This document shows positions 24,438 to 35,088 of a DNA stretch of 64,000 nucleotides, one piece after another. The notes beneath the pieces were generated by a model. It did no database searches. It was given only the letters and a program-made list of their open reading frames with translations, and was not told the DNA's origin. The position numbers and the translations under genes were made by a program. This DNA comes from Anthostomella pinea. Its lineage: Eukaryota; Ascomycota; Sordariomycetes; Xylariales; Xylariaceae. Positions within the stretch are counted from its first letter, which is position 1. Each line of letters starts with the position of its first letter. Location of the stretch: assembly GCA_963556695.1 (NCBI GenBank), contig CAUWAG010000018.1, positions 1,178,001-1,242,000 on the forward strand. Direction: 5' to 3'.

Positions 24438-25530
24438 GGCACCGGTCCGTTGTGTTTGGCGAGGAGATTAGAGGACCACGTTCCCTTCGGCAAAGGCCTC
24501 CAATGTACATTGTATAACAGGCGTTTTTTCCAATTATTCCATCGAGCAGATCGGTATTTGAAATGTTATTTTCCGACAGATGGAGTCCTACGTCCCTAGG
24601 CAGGATCATAATTCTCATGGAGCTGGATGGTTGCTGACAACTTACATAGCAAGGGCTGAATATACACCCAGAATCATCACGCTGATAGGCACATTGACAC
24701 CCGGTGCTGACATTAAGGTTACTTGCATTAAGGTTGCTGCAGGCTGTAAATGTGGTTACACCGTGTCGGCCTTACCTGTAGGCTGTCGTACGCGGCAGTA
24801 CAATCCGTGGCGATTCTGCCGCCCGGACGGGGGCAAGAAGGGGGTCAGTCTCGTCCATTCTCTCGACCTCCGGGCGCGGAGGCGTATCATACGGGCCCGA
24901 GCGAGATGATACACTGCATGAAGGTCTGAAACAGCGTGCTAATGGTTAGCTTGGTGTATCTCGTCAATTCTAGAGCAGTTGTGTTGTTCGACTATGATGA
25001 CCCAGAATGCCCTAACGACCCCTGCGACAGTGCATACACATTAACATTTAAGCTGATGCTTCTATTAAAGCCTCTCCTTCACCCGTCTCCCTTCAGTGTC
25101 TCTGCATATACTCCTATAACCACCGTATAACCACTTTTCTTATGGACTTGTCCGAGAAAACCAAACCTTCTCATGGCAAAAACGATGGCGAAGGCGCACC
25201 TGTTGTTCGACTGCATTGCAACCACTTCAAACCCCCCACGAACTGTCCAGCGTTTTGAAGTCGCTTTGGAGCGAAGAAAGATTTACCGTTGAGATGCGAA
25301 ACAACATGTACATAATACGGGTATACGCAAACTTTCCAGATGATGATCTCGTCGATACCGAGCGTTGATCTCGGCAGCCACATGACCATTATAGACGCGG
25401 GTTTTAGTCCAATGCGCAGCTGCTTCTATGAACTAAAAAACGAGGCCGTTTAGCAACCTCCTAGCCTTAATCCATGACCCATGTTTCTTCACGTGTTTCT
25501 CGTGTTAGCATCCTATGCTTTTAAAGTCTA
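24438..25530. other. Spacer without recognised gene
   Basis: Short frames only (for example 24580-24909 plus). No domain, repeat or RNA gene could be recognised. AT content rises slightly near 25050-25140. Confidence 0.35.
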
Positions 25531-25842
25531 GTCCTCTTGTGTACATATCGTTCCAGTAGCCGTCCGATATATGTCGCATTGGTAGATGAAGCAGGTGGTT
25601 GTTAACTGCTGGTGAGGGAAACCACAAGGGGAAAAACCTCGCAGGAGTGGGTGTTATGGAGACAAGCTGCTTGGCTATCGGGCTCTGCAATAATGGGGCC
25701 TCTACACTGTCGTGTGCTGGTTGTCGACTCGCACAAGCTGGGTCAGAAGGGTGCCGTAGCAGGATTCGAACCACTTGTTCTCGTCACCCACCGCACAAAC
25801 GAAAACACAACCAGGCGCATTTGCCCATTGCGCCATACGGCC
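25531..25842 (-). mobile_element. tRNA-headed SINE, 3'-truncated copy
   Basis: On the minus strand it starts GGCCGTATGGCGCAATGG at 25842. A-box TGGCGCAATGG is at 25825-25835 (starting at nucleotide 8, as in a tRNA) and B-box GGTTCGAATCC at 25762-25772. Over about 310 bp it matches the head and body of the complete SINE at 57538-58095. The match ends near 25531, and the LINE-related 3' part is absent. No target-site duplication was found. Confidence 0.85.
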
Positions 25843-25991
25843 TGATGTTGTAGATGGGTTGTATTGGGAAGTCTAGCTGGACTCGCAGTTCTAGCTAAGT
25901 GACCTCATAATCCGGTATCTAATCTATTATCTAATCACACATGTGGATCCGGTATGGATAGTTTGGATGTTGGAATCGCATGGATCTAACA
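25843..25991 (+). repeat. Left arm of an inverted repeat pair
   Basis: Starts TGATGTTG directly at the 5' end of the SINE and ends GGATCTAACA. It matches 27074-27244 in reverse, including the core CTAGCTGGAC...CTAAGTGACCTCA and ATCTAATC units. The arms differ in the number of an AGAGATTAGATA-type repeat (fewer here). They could be two solo LTRs in opposite orientation or long TIRs of a decayed element. Confidence 0.75.
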
Positions 25992-26147
25992 ACAACACAA
26001 CAAATCTGTTCAGCTGGCTTGTACGTTGTTTGAGGCTGTGTCCAGCCAACTAACAGGGAGGAAACGATTGGGTACAACAACATATTTAACGAAGTTATTA
26101 CTTTTATTTACGAGTAATAGCTTTTATTTATTAAATCGGCAATATTC

Positions 26148-26179
<32 letters not shown>

Positions 26180-27073
26180 TTAACAGACTTTTAAATCCAT
26201 TATAAATAAGTGTTCATTTTTAAAGGTTTTTAAAACCTGAGTGGTTTTAAAGATAAATTTATTTAGGTAGCTCGATGTTAACGTAAGATGACGTAATTAG
26301 TAGCCTTGTTTTCTTAAAGCTTAACAAGTCCTTTCCTTATAAAGAAAGAAAACGACGTTTTCGTCGTTTATTAACGTTGAACGTTATATAATGAAGTTAT
26401 TTTTGCTTTATTTATAGGCTTAAATACGTATACGTTGTCTAACTTAATGTAATACGAAAGTCTTGTTTTATAAAAGTGAAACTATATAGTGTTTAGTAAT
26501 TTTTAAAGTATATAAAAAGGAGGTTTGTTAGTTACTGCCGAAATCGATAAAATAATATAACGTAGCGAGATCGGAAAAATGATATTACGCGGCAAGATTA
26601 AAAGAATGATATAACGTAGGCTTTTTATTTTTACGGTTATTTAAAGTGTTATTGAGTATTTTTATAATATAGTTATAATTTTAATTAGATTGTAAAACGT
26701 TACTACGCTAAATACGTAAATAAAATATTACAAAGTCAATAAAAAGAAGTAATTTTATCAATAATAAAAATTGTTAAGTTTTTTAACGGATTTAATAATA
26801 ATCGACTGCTTAATTCATTTAGCGGGCGTTTCGTTTTCGTTTTTAGCGGTAAGTCTTGTAACAGCCGATTTTTTCGCCGCAGCCGGAGCTTTTTTTGCAG
26901 CGGCTAGAGCTTTTTTCACAGTGGCCGGAGCTGTTTTCCTAACGGCCGGTATTGTTATTGTAGCGGCTTTGTTAACATTCGTGGCTTTAAAAGGCGTGGT
27001 TTTAACAAGCGTGGCTTTTTTAAAAAACGTAGCTTTGCCGGTAAGCGTTTTAGTTTTGATTTTGTTTTAAAAG
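25992..27073. repeat. AT-rich island with ATA microsatellite and antisense Lys/Ala-rich coding trace
   Basis: Lies between the inverted arms. A (TAA)n run occupies about 26146-26178. At 26771-27070 the plus strand gives an odd hydrophobic Ala/Val frame; on the minus strand the same DNA reads a run of KK-A/P units (VRKTAPATVKKALAAAKKAPAAAKK type), like histone-H1-style or nucleic-acid-binding tails. The minus reading is more protein-like, so a decayed gene or transposon ORF is likely. Confidence 0.6.
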
Positions 27074-27244
27074 TGTTGGATCCATGTGATTCTACAGTCA
27101 AACCATCCATACAGAACCCACTTGTATGATTAGAGAAGAGATTAGATAAGAGATTAGATAAGAGATTAGATACCAGATTGTGAGGTCACTTAGCCAGACC
27201 TGCAGGTCCAGCTAGACTTCACAATCCAACCATCAGCAACATCA
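27074..27244 (-). repeat. Right arm of the inverted repeat pair
   Basis: Reverse complement of the 25843-25991 arm, with TGTTGGATCC at its left edge and CCATCAGCAACATCA at its right edge. It carries about three tandem AGAGATTAGATA units at 27132-27172. No matching target-site duplication flanks it. Confidence 0.75.
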
Positions 27245-28682
27245 TGACCTTGACCCCATACTCGAGTATTATGATTGATCGTTCAAGCCTGTTCCCATAA
27301 AAAGATTTTAATATTATTAATATTGCTTTTTATAAGGCGTGGTTTTAAAAAGGTCGTATAAAACTATGCTTTATAAGGATCGGTTTAATAAAAATGTCGT
27401 TATTATTATTATTTAAGTTATTCGAGCTTTAGCTTGAGTTAAAAACGATTAGCTTATATCGGTTTTTTTTCGATTGTTTTTTCGTTTATAATTATTTATT
27501 AAGTTCGGCATTTTTTACTTAAGCGATAATGTCGTTTATTTCGGCATTATTAATGTATAAGGTGTTTTTAAATAAATGATTTTGGGTTTTAATTTTTACA
27601 ACAGTAATGTTATCGTTATTAACGCGAAGGGGATAAGCGGCATAAGGAAGACGTGTTAATAAAATTTCGGTAATTTATATAAAACGTTTTTATCTTCTTA
27701 ATATTTCGTACTTATTGCTGGGTTTTTTGAAAGCGTTTAATCGTTTCGTTATTATTATTTTACTGTTATCGAAAATTTTTATAATGTTTTTAACGGATGC
27801 TATATTGTTTTTAAAGGATGTATCGTTGTTTAAAAAGATTTTTATAACTTATTTTAAACGGTATATATTTGTTATTATATTCTTTTTATGAAAGCCTGGC
27901 TTTTATTTAACGCTTTAATTATCGGCTTAATTATTATAAATATTTTATTTAATTTAAAAGGCAAGTTGCTTTTTGTTAAGCGCTTTTATTTATTAGTTTG
28001 CTAGAAGTGCTAGCTATTTTTTAAGTGTTTTCCAAACTGCGATTTAGTTTTAAAAGCCGGCATTTTACTCGTTTAAATCCGTTTGTTTTTTACATATAAA
28101 GCTAGATTTACCGGCGTTACTATCGTTACATTTTTAATTATTTAAAGCTTTCAACTTATTTTGGTTACGATCGTCTTTATCGTAATCGTTTTTATCGTTA
28201 TAATTGTTTTCGTTATCATAATCGTTATTCTAAGATTAAATGTCGTTGTCGTCGGCTTGGTTTTTTTCCTTGCTATAAGAGGACTTTTTGTCGACGTATA
28301 AAGTTGTTTTGAGTTTTTCAAGGTCGATTTTTTTACGAGCTTTTACGCTAGTTCCGAGTTTTGTTTTACAAAATATGTTTTTATTTACTTATATTTTTTA
28401 ATATAAGGGTATGATTTAAAGTGTTTGTTATTAATAAGTTTAAGCGAATAAATTACATTTATTTTATTAAAAGGAAATTTAATAGCTGCGGGAAGTGTGC
28501 TAAATTTATAATTAGTAGAGTTTTTATAAATACGTATTGTTTTAATTAATGTTTAAGAAAGCAGCTTATTGGAACGAAATTAGGCTTTATTGCTTTTTTA
28601 TTATTTATTGGTAATGGCGATTAAGGTCTTACGGAGATTTTTATAAAGTTTCGTTTCAGAGAACTGGTAGTTAAGCCGGATT
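27245..28682. repeat. AT-rich island
   Basis: Strongly AT-rich and stop-laden on both strands. Residual Lys/Ser/Asp-like coding traces on the minus strand (for example 28150-28330) suggest a decayed coding repeat. No domain is recognisable. Confidence 0.65.
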
Positions 28683-28839
28683 TATGACGGAACGCTCACC
28701 ATAACCACCAAGCCACGGCTGTTCCTCCCAAAAGGATGTCGAATATCAAGCGTGGCAGCTTGACATTCAATGGTGGTACATATACTCATGTCCGGGCTCC
28801 AGAACTCACCACATGGGCTACCTATAGCAGACCATGACA
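28683..28839 (-). repeat. 157-bp solo-LTR-like element, second copy, 5-bp TSD
   Basis: Inverted copy of 14727-14883, with only a handful of differences. Flanked by GGATT at 28678-28682 and 28840-28844. Its own distinct duplication shows it is an independent insertion. Confidence 0.85.
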
Positions 28840-29358
28840 GGATTTTAATCAAAAAGTCGAAAACGTTGTTAAAGCTAACGTGTTAACGAAGGGGAAAAGG
28901 TCAAAAGATTATAATCTAATATTTACGTAAAGTATCATATTTTTTGATTTATTAAAATTCGTTACTTTTTATAATACGGTTTATAACAAGGTAACGTTAT
29001 CTAATTTAATTTCAAATTTGAAAAATGTTTTTATTTGTTTCGTATTATTTAAGATGATTTTTTTATTTGTTATAAACGTTTTAAAGATCAGTAATTACGT
29101 AATAAAAAGCAAGGTTTTTCGTTTTCTTAACTTAAAAAGGATTGCTTTAATTAATAACCGTATATTAAAAATGAAGGGTTTTTTTTTCAATCTTTTATAA
29201 AGTTTTTTATAATGAAAGTTACGATGCTTATTTTTTATTGCGAGGCTATCGTAAAGTTATGCAGGAAAGATAAAAAAGTTACGTCGGTTGCGAAAATAAA
29301 TTAAGTATTGATATGGGTAAAAAAATGATTAAAGTTTGTAATAAACTTTATACCTAAG
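28840..29358. repeat. AT-rich island
   Basis: AT-rich and stop-laden; an incidental 60-codon frame at 29018-29200 is Phe/Lys/Ile-rich from base composition alone. Immediately adjoins the 203-bp LTR-like copy. Confidence 0.55.
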
Positions 29359-29561
29359 TGTCAGATGTTGGATTTCAGATATAGTGCCCTTAGGTACAGT
29401 ACCCACTAGGGGGCTGTCAAGGGAACAGTAGGTACACTCTGGCATGGTGCAGTATGGTATTTAGCTGTAGATTAGCCCTGCCGAGCATACTTGAGAATGA
29501 CAACAACATTTGCAGCGACCGCTCACACCCCCAAGGTTTGTGACCCTTCTAGAATCTCACA
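29359..29561 (+). repeat. 203-bp LTR-like element, second copy, one flank only
   Basis: Inverted copy of 14930-15132, same length. The right flank (ACTTA at 29562-29566, then 29567-29697) matches the flank of the 15-kb copy. The left flank (CTAAG at 29354-29358) does not complete a duplication and has no match, so the element is either one LTR of a larger decayed element or a recombination junction. Confidence 0.8.
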
Positions 29562-29697
29562 ACTTATAATATAATAACTTAAAAAGTCGCTTATGTTATC
29601 GGGTTAAAATTAATTACTTATTAACAAATCGTTTATAACTGTTAAATTACCTTAACCCTTCCTTTTAAAAATGATTAATTATTAATATACTTTTAAT
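29562..29697. repeat. Duplicated AT-rich host sequence with the empty LTR site
   Basis: Inverted match to 14630-14929 minus the 157-bp insert; the uninterrupted target (GTTAA on plus) is at 29603-29607. Confidence 0.8.
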
Positions 29698-30604
29698 GGC
29701 GTCTTCAGTGGATGCCAGATCGGTGTATGTAGACAAGATTGTCGGCTCTTCATTTGCCCCTCTGGAAAATATGAGACTACCTACCGTTCGTCCCTTATCA
29801 CCCTGGTACATGTATCTGGCTCGCCTGGGAAACCCATAGCTTCGGGAAAACCCGACAGTATAGAGCAACACAGACATGTGTACTCCTCCGCCTCGGGCCT
29901 GAATCGGCTGACCGGGATGGCTTCAGATTGGCAGTCGTTGTCGTCGTCGTCGTCGTCGTCTTGGACCAGGGGCTGGTCGACCTTGCCAGACCAGAGGCAG
30001 CGGGAACACCGACCCGACGACAGGAGCTTCGATATGTCGCAGGACATTGCCTTTAGGTTGCCTTGTTCCTTACCTAGAGTTCGAAGTACCTAGGATGTTG
30101 ATGTTGATGTAGGCGCCATTGTTGGCACCCAGCTGTGATGGAACCCGATTCAACGCCAGATAGGGGGAGTCAGCTTCGTTCAAGGCTGACCCTGACCGCT
30201 TCCAATAGTCTCGCCTGATCTGATCAGCTCATGCTGTGTGACGCTATACATAAGAGAGCCGGACCAACGTGAAAAAATATCGTTGCGAACGCTGGGCGGT
30301 TCGTCGTAATAGAAGAGATTCCACTCTGCCCCTACTCAGACGCGCAATGCCGGTGAGGCAGATATATATCGTTTATTCGCAACTGCGGAGTCTGTCATTC
30401 TCACCTTTCTAACGTGGATGTCCGCGCCAGTCATCGTCTCACGTCAAGAGACGTGTTACCGGCGGAGTTCAACTGACCCTTTCTGTTATCCACCATATGG
30501 CATCCAATTCCTCCTACAGCCAGGAGCCGGGGCCTCCGTTATCATCAGTGTCACACTTGCCGCGCCGTCCTGTCATACACCAATCCTCCTAGCGAGGCCC
30601 CTCC
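29698..30604. other. Spacer with (GTC)n microsatellite
   Basis: A GTC trinucleotide run at about 29936-29961 gives poly-Asp or poly-Ser in two short overlapping frames (29781-30047 minus, 29878-30093 plus). Nothing recognisable as a gene. Confidence 0.35.
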
Positions 30605-32379
30605 CTACTCTCCCTCATGTCTATGTCCCGACAGGTATCTCGACTCCCCATCCTCGCCGTCCCTGGCATACCATCCGGGTTCTACCGGCGCCGCATCCAT
30701 CTCCAGGATCTGCGTGCCGGCGGTCTCCTCGGGACGGACGTACATCTCGCGCATGTTGTCGTCGGGTTTCTCGCGGATGATGCCCTGGCCTTCGGCCTCG
30801 TGTGTACCTTCAAAATAGACCTGGGTCGGCTCGGTGAATAGGCTGTCGACGTCGACCGGCTGCTGGGCACTGGCTCGTCCTTCGAGCTGTGTGAGGCGGC
30901 GCCGGAAGTGGCGAAGCGTTAGCCAGACCGCGGCTAGCCCGGCGCCGACAACAACGACCCCGATGCTTACGCCGATTCCGGCCCAGGCGCCTCCTGATAG
31001 GCTTTAAGCGGAGGAGTGCGTTGGCGCCGAGATGGCCGTGCCGTTGTCGGTTCCGTTACAAGCAAGGTGCTTGATGAAGCCGTTTTGCAGTTGGGAGACC
31101 AGTTTTGAGCAGCTGAAATCGTCGTTCCACGCCTCGATCGTGACGTTACCGGCGGCTGTCAAGGCAGGAAGGTAGTTCGGTCCGAGAGACCTGTGGCTCC
31201 AGTCAGTCCCCGTATCCTCTAGCTATGAAAAAAAGATGAATGAGACAGGGGCCCCACGTGTCGATATTGCCCCGGAGGTGGATGTTCGTGGCCGATGCCA
31301 GCTTGGGAAAGGACGGTATCATGCTGGCTGGGTTGTCTATCATAGTTAGGTTTGTGACCATGGAGAGCTGCAAGAAGTCGAACGTGCAGTTCGTGTTGTT
31401 GTTAACGAACAGGTCTGGGGCAGTTGCAAGATCCGGGAGTTTCACGAGGGCGTTGTAGTTCGAGGTGATATTTGCTTCCGAGCCAACGGTGTGGATTCCG
31501 CTCAAGTCAATAGCGTCAGAGGTGATGAGAGTCGATGAGTCTACCAGCAACGCATCACTGATTGCCGTGCTCGATAGGCCCATAGTGACATCAGTCGTGT
31601 TTTTCAGTGCCAACCGAGAGAATGACGTCGCATTCTGCCATCCATACTTGCACCACACCGTCGCGTCAGTGATCTCAACTTCACGCGCCGAAAACAACTT
31701 CTGGAGTTGGGAGCAGGAGTCGGATATGTGAATGTCGTAGTAGGAAGTCAGCTGGCCAAGGTCCACCAGACCCAAGTTAAGCGGGTCTAGCCCATAAACA
31801 CTTGAGAAATCCAGACTGGTAAGCTTGTTCTCTAGAAGTGGCGCCGATATACTGGACAGCGAATATGCCTGTGCTATCGTGAATTGTGTTATCCCTGTGA
31901 GCTTGGGGAATGCCAATGATCCCAACCGTGGGCTATTGTAAACATCCACTTCTACTAGGGTGGTGATAGTTGTGAAATTGAGCTACCCTGATGCATTGCG
32001 AATCTTGATACCCCACAGAGTCCATATAGGGCATTGAGGTAGCACATCGAGCTGCCAGTTGTCGATATCAGCTTGCGTGGTGATGTTGAAGAAGCCCCCC
32101 GAACATATTTCGTTCGCTACATTCAGACAAGCGAGTCAGCGGAAACAAGCGCTACTTGCGGTTTTCTTATTTATTTACACATTTTCGCTTCCAACCGAAG
32201 TCAACGTCCCCCAGCCAGAAGGAGCCTGATTCACGTAATTGGACGATAGTCTGAGTTGTCGAAGCCGTTTGCTCCGTGGGCGATAAGATTTGTGTCTATT
32301 CGGGAAGACGAAGAGAGAAGGAGAGCAGTCCTGAGAAAATGAGAGAGGCCGATCGATGATGTGCAGGGAGGAGCAGCAT
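30605..32379 (-). pseudogene. Ecm33/Sps2-like GPI/membrane leucine-rich surface protein, decayed by nonsense codons
   Basis: The main exon (31949 down to 31258) has the beta-helix, LRR-like style of fungal Ecm33/Sps2 cell-surface proteins (repeated hydrophobic strands, many NxT/S sites, Cys pair). An intron 31257-31191 (GTGGGG...CCACAG, CTGAC branch) joins it to GPNYLPAL...NVTIEAW, then an in-frame TAA at 31006-31004. Past it the frame stays open to 30605 through a membrane helix (WAGIGVSIGVVVVGAGLAAVW) and a cytoplasmic tail. Upstream there is a TAG at 31985-31983 before the 31949 frame and, if the signal-peptide-like start at 32379 is the right exon 1, a TAG at 32298. All can be CAG/CAA to stop. 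The likely original is a type I surface protein. Confidence 0.65.
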
Positions 32380-32403
32380 GTTCATTTGGTCGTGCCTAGG
32401 GGC

Positions 32404-32764
32404 TGAAGAAGCACGAGATTTCATCATCGGCATCGTATTGGACTTGTTCGGAAGCCATGCTCAACAACAACCAGGCTTTCGATAGGGGTTATGAATATTG
32501 GTTATTAAAGGTGACAAAAGGATAGTTGGACCAAATATCATGATAACCAAAATACAGTGCTTATCCGGTTTTTAATCGCTTGGCAGCCACCTTTGTTCCA
32601 TTTGAGACAAAGAGTGGTCTGAAAGTCGTCATACCTTCAATTGACCAAAAGGATGATCCGTTTCAGTTATATATCTGTCCAAATGGGACCCGACAAGAAT
32701 TAGGTCAGTGATGGCTACAGATACAACAGCTCGCTCGTTTTCTGAACGCCCTCAGCTGGCCAAG
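32404..32764 (-). repeat. Left arm of a 361-bp inverted repeat (copy of APH kinase promoter and first codons)
   Basis: Reverse complement of 33003-33362 with about a dozen differences, mostly transitions, plus one extra T. It contains, on the minus strand, the kinase start codon and about 18 codons, then ends at the Ecm33-like locus. The arms are separated by 238 bp. Confidence 0.95.
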
Positions 32765-33002
32765 ACCCTATCAAATTAACCTGGTTAGTGACGTGGAAGA
32801 TCGGAAGGATTGTCCTCATAAAGTCCCTAGAGTGTGGTGGAATGAAGTGCGGTGCCTATGTATTGTTCCAGTTCTGGGGAAAAAAGGTCTTGGACCCCTA
32901 TCTACTTTCCCTACTCGTTCCCAGTTGCACCGGGGAGTCACTAAATTAGCGTCCGAAAGCCAACACCCGATCCTGAGAGCGTCCCAATGCAATTGTTTTA
33001 GA
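32765..33002. other. Loop between the inverted-repeat arms
   Basis: 238 bp with no convincing gene; short frames on both strands only. No transposon end is seen. Confidence 0.5.
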
Positions 33003-33362
33003 CTTGGCCAGCTGAGGGCGTTCAGAAACGAGCGAGCTGTTGTATCTGTAGCCATCACTGACCCAATTCTTGTCGGGTCCCATTTGGACAGATATATAAC
33101 TGAAACGGATCATCCTCTTGGTCAATTGAAGGTATGACGATTTTCAGACCAGTCTTTGTCTCGAATGGAATAAAGGTGGCTGCCAAGCGATTAAAGACCG
33201 GATAAGCGCTGTATTTTGGTTATCATGATATTTGGTCCAACTACCCTTTCGTCACCTTTAATAACTAATATTCATAACCCCTATCGAAAGCCTGGTTGTT
33301 GTTGAGCATGGCTTCCGAACAAGTCCAATACGATGCCGATGATGAAATCTCGTGCTTCTTCA
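33003..33362 (+). repeat. Right arm of the inverted repeat, promoter and 5' end of APH kinase 2
   Basis: Ends within codon 19 of the kinase at 33308. Presumed the original copy because it is joined to the rest of the gene. Confidence 0.95.
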
Positions 33363-34442
33363 AGAAGACCTCAGTCGACCAAGCCGAATGCGACCGACTA
33401 GCCAAGGACTTTGTCGGGGGCGATATCACCCCCGTAGTCATACAAGGATCTGCAGCTACACTGTCTACGGTGGCCGGAAGCTTGATTATGTGATCCAGTT
33501 CCGACTTCGTTCCCTGGCCCTTGAAAGCAAGACCAGTGAACTGGCGCGGGATGTATATGGCAATCTCGCCCCAGAGGTGTCCTTCAAGCAACAGCTTGGC
33601 GAGGCAGTGGATGGTAAGGAGCCGCTGTTGGTCTATGTTATGACCCGCTTGAAGGGCATGAGTCATTTGGACTTCATATTGGAAGACGGCTTCCCTAAGA
33701 ATTCGCCTGAGAACTTTGCGCGGCGTCAGACGCTGATGAAAGACGTAGCACGGTACGTATCAGTTGCATATGAGCCGGAGTCTTTGTCCAAATGCGCTGC
33801 TTACGTTGTCCATCTAGATTTATCGCTCTGGCGTGGAAATCTCCTCAGCCAATAGATCCGACCCAGCGTAACGAACTGCATGATACCTATCAGAAGGAAC
33901 TTCAGCAGCTACTAGGCGCCTTGCCGCCGCGGTTTCGCAACGTCGTTCAGCACAGCTTGGATATGTTGCCAGAGATCTTCCGACCTCCCATGGTTCTCCT
34001 TCACAAAGACTTCGGAGACTGCAACATCTTCGTGGACGAAGCTTGCCACCTGGTCGGTGTGGTCGACTGGGCCGAAGCAGAAGTCGGCCCATTTGGGACG
34101 AACCTGCACTCTCTCCAGGGGTTGATGAGCAACCTGCATCTTTCCAAAGGGTGGATCCGTTATGAAGACTACGATGCACTGGTGGCTACGTTTTGGGAAA
34201 CTTTCAGCACCGAGGTGGGTGGGCTTGATGCAGGAGACCTCTGGGTAATTCAGGCCGCAAGTGTGGTAGGTCTGCTCAGATCTCGCGGCTTTACTAGCCG
34301 TCTGGCGAATATGCCGGAGCCACAGCCGATTAATGATGATGCTTCGGGACGTTACAACATGATGATTTTAGATGGTCTGCTGTTGAACCGGGCCACTAGA
34401 TTCGAGGGACTCGGGCTCTTCGAAGCTGATCCCAGCGTGTAG
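33308..34442 (+). pseudogene. APH-fold small-molecule kinase 2, one intron, one frameshift
   Basis: Start MASEQVQYDADDE. Kinase N-lobe (CSYTVYGGRKLDYVIQFRL), VYVMTRLKGMSHLDF hinge region, then the catalytic HKDFGDCNIFVD and VVDWAEAEVGPFG. A 65-nt intron at 33753-33817 (GTACGT...ATCTAG) restores the frame between VAR and FIALAWKSPQ. A frame change at about 33445-33452, between QGS and CSYTV, cannot be an intron and looks like a 1-nt loss. Without it the gene would be complete at about 356 residues. It is a different subfamily from the kinase at 19.4 kb. Either a recent pseudogene or an assembly error. Confidence 0.75.
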
Positions 34443-35088
34443 TGGTACTTTTGTCAGGCCATCTGCAACTGTTCAACGCGTGTATCATGGTTGATCTGGT
34501 TGATAACGTGTATTCTGGTGATTATGGTTAAAGTGTTGTGTCTCTGTGAAAATCCTTCTGTGGGCTAGGTGGCCTAAAAATGCCCTATTGGCCTTGTTGG
34601 TGCACTGCCACCTCCCTGAACGCCACGGTGGCTTGTGCGCCATTCAACAGCAACTTGCTTTGTAGGAACTCCACAGGGCGGGATGGTGTTGAACATTGTG
34701 GGATTTCAGAATGGCATGTATCAGAAAAAGAAGAAGAAGGATTCCTAAAAGAAGTGCCTTCTTACTCAAATAAGATATTTGTGGGGAGCGCGAAATCCTA
34801 GACGTCAAAATAAGCAAAATGATCCAAGGTGACTAACTGACTAACCTCAAGTCGACTACGGACTAATTGTACCTAAAGACTCCAAAGTTGTTCATTTTAG
34901 ATCTGATATCGAGTACTACATGAGTCAGGTCGAGGTGGAGCCATATGCGAGTCATTATGTTTGAGCATGATGATTCCGAGGGAGTTGAATTGCCCTGCAT
35001 ACCGGGTTTGGTCAGTGGCAAAGCTTCTCAGCGACTGTCTAGGTTCCTTGCGACGATGACTGCATATCAACATTTGCTCATCACCCAC
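34443..35088. other. Spacer between convergent genes
   Basis: Contains frames at 34580-34801 (plus) and 34897-35088 (minus) without recognisable motifs. It is the shared 3' region of the kinase (plus) and the aldo/keto reductase (minus). Confidence 0.4.

Noticed and set aside
25762..25842. tRNA gene on the minus strand (A and B boxes)
   Set aside because: The B-box is too far from the A-box, the acceptor stem does not close after the B-box, and the sequence continues as a repeated ~310-bp unit found again at 58 kb. It is a SINE head.
26771..27070. Membrane protein on the plus strand
   Set aside because: The hydrophobic Ala/Val frame is the complement of a Lys/Ala-rich reading, lies in AT-rich decayed DNA and has no gene-like context.
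14630..29697. Giant mobile element (Starship type) bounded by the inverted repeats
   Set aside because: No tyrosine-recombinase captain gene is seen and the bounding repeats are ordinary decayed DNA with nested LTR-like insertions.
29936..30093. Poly-Asp/poly-Ser coding gene
   Set aside because: Produced by a GTC microsatellite; the short overlapping frames have no other protein features.
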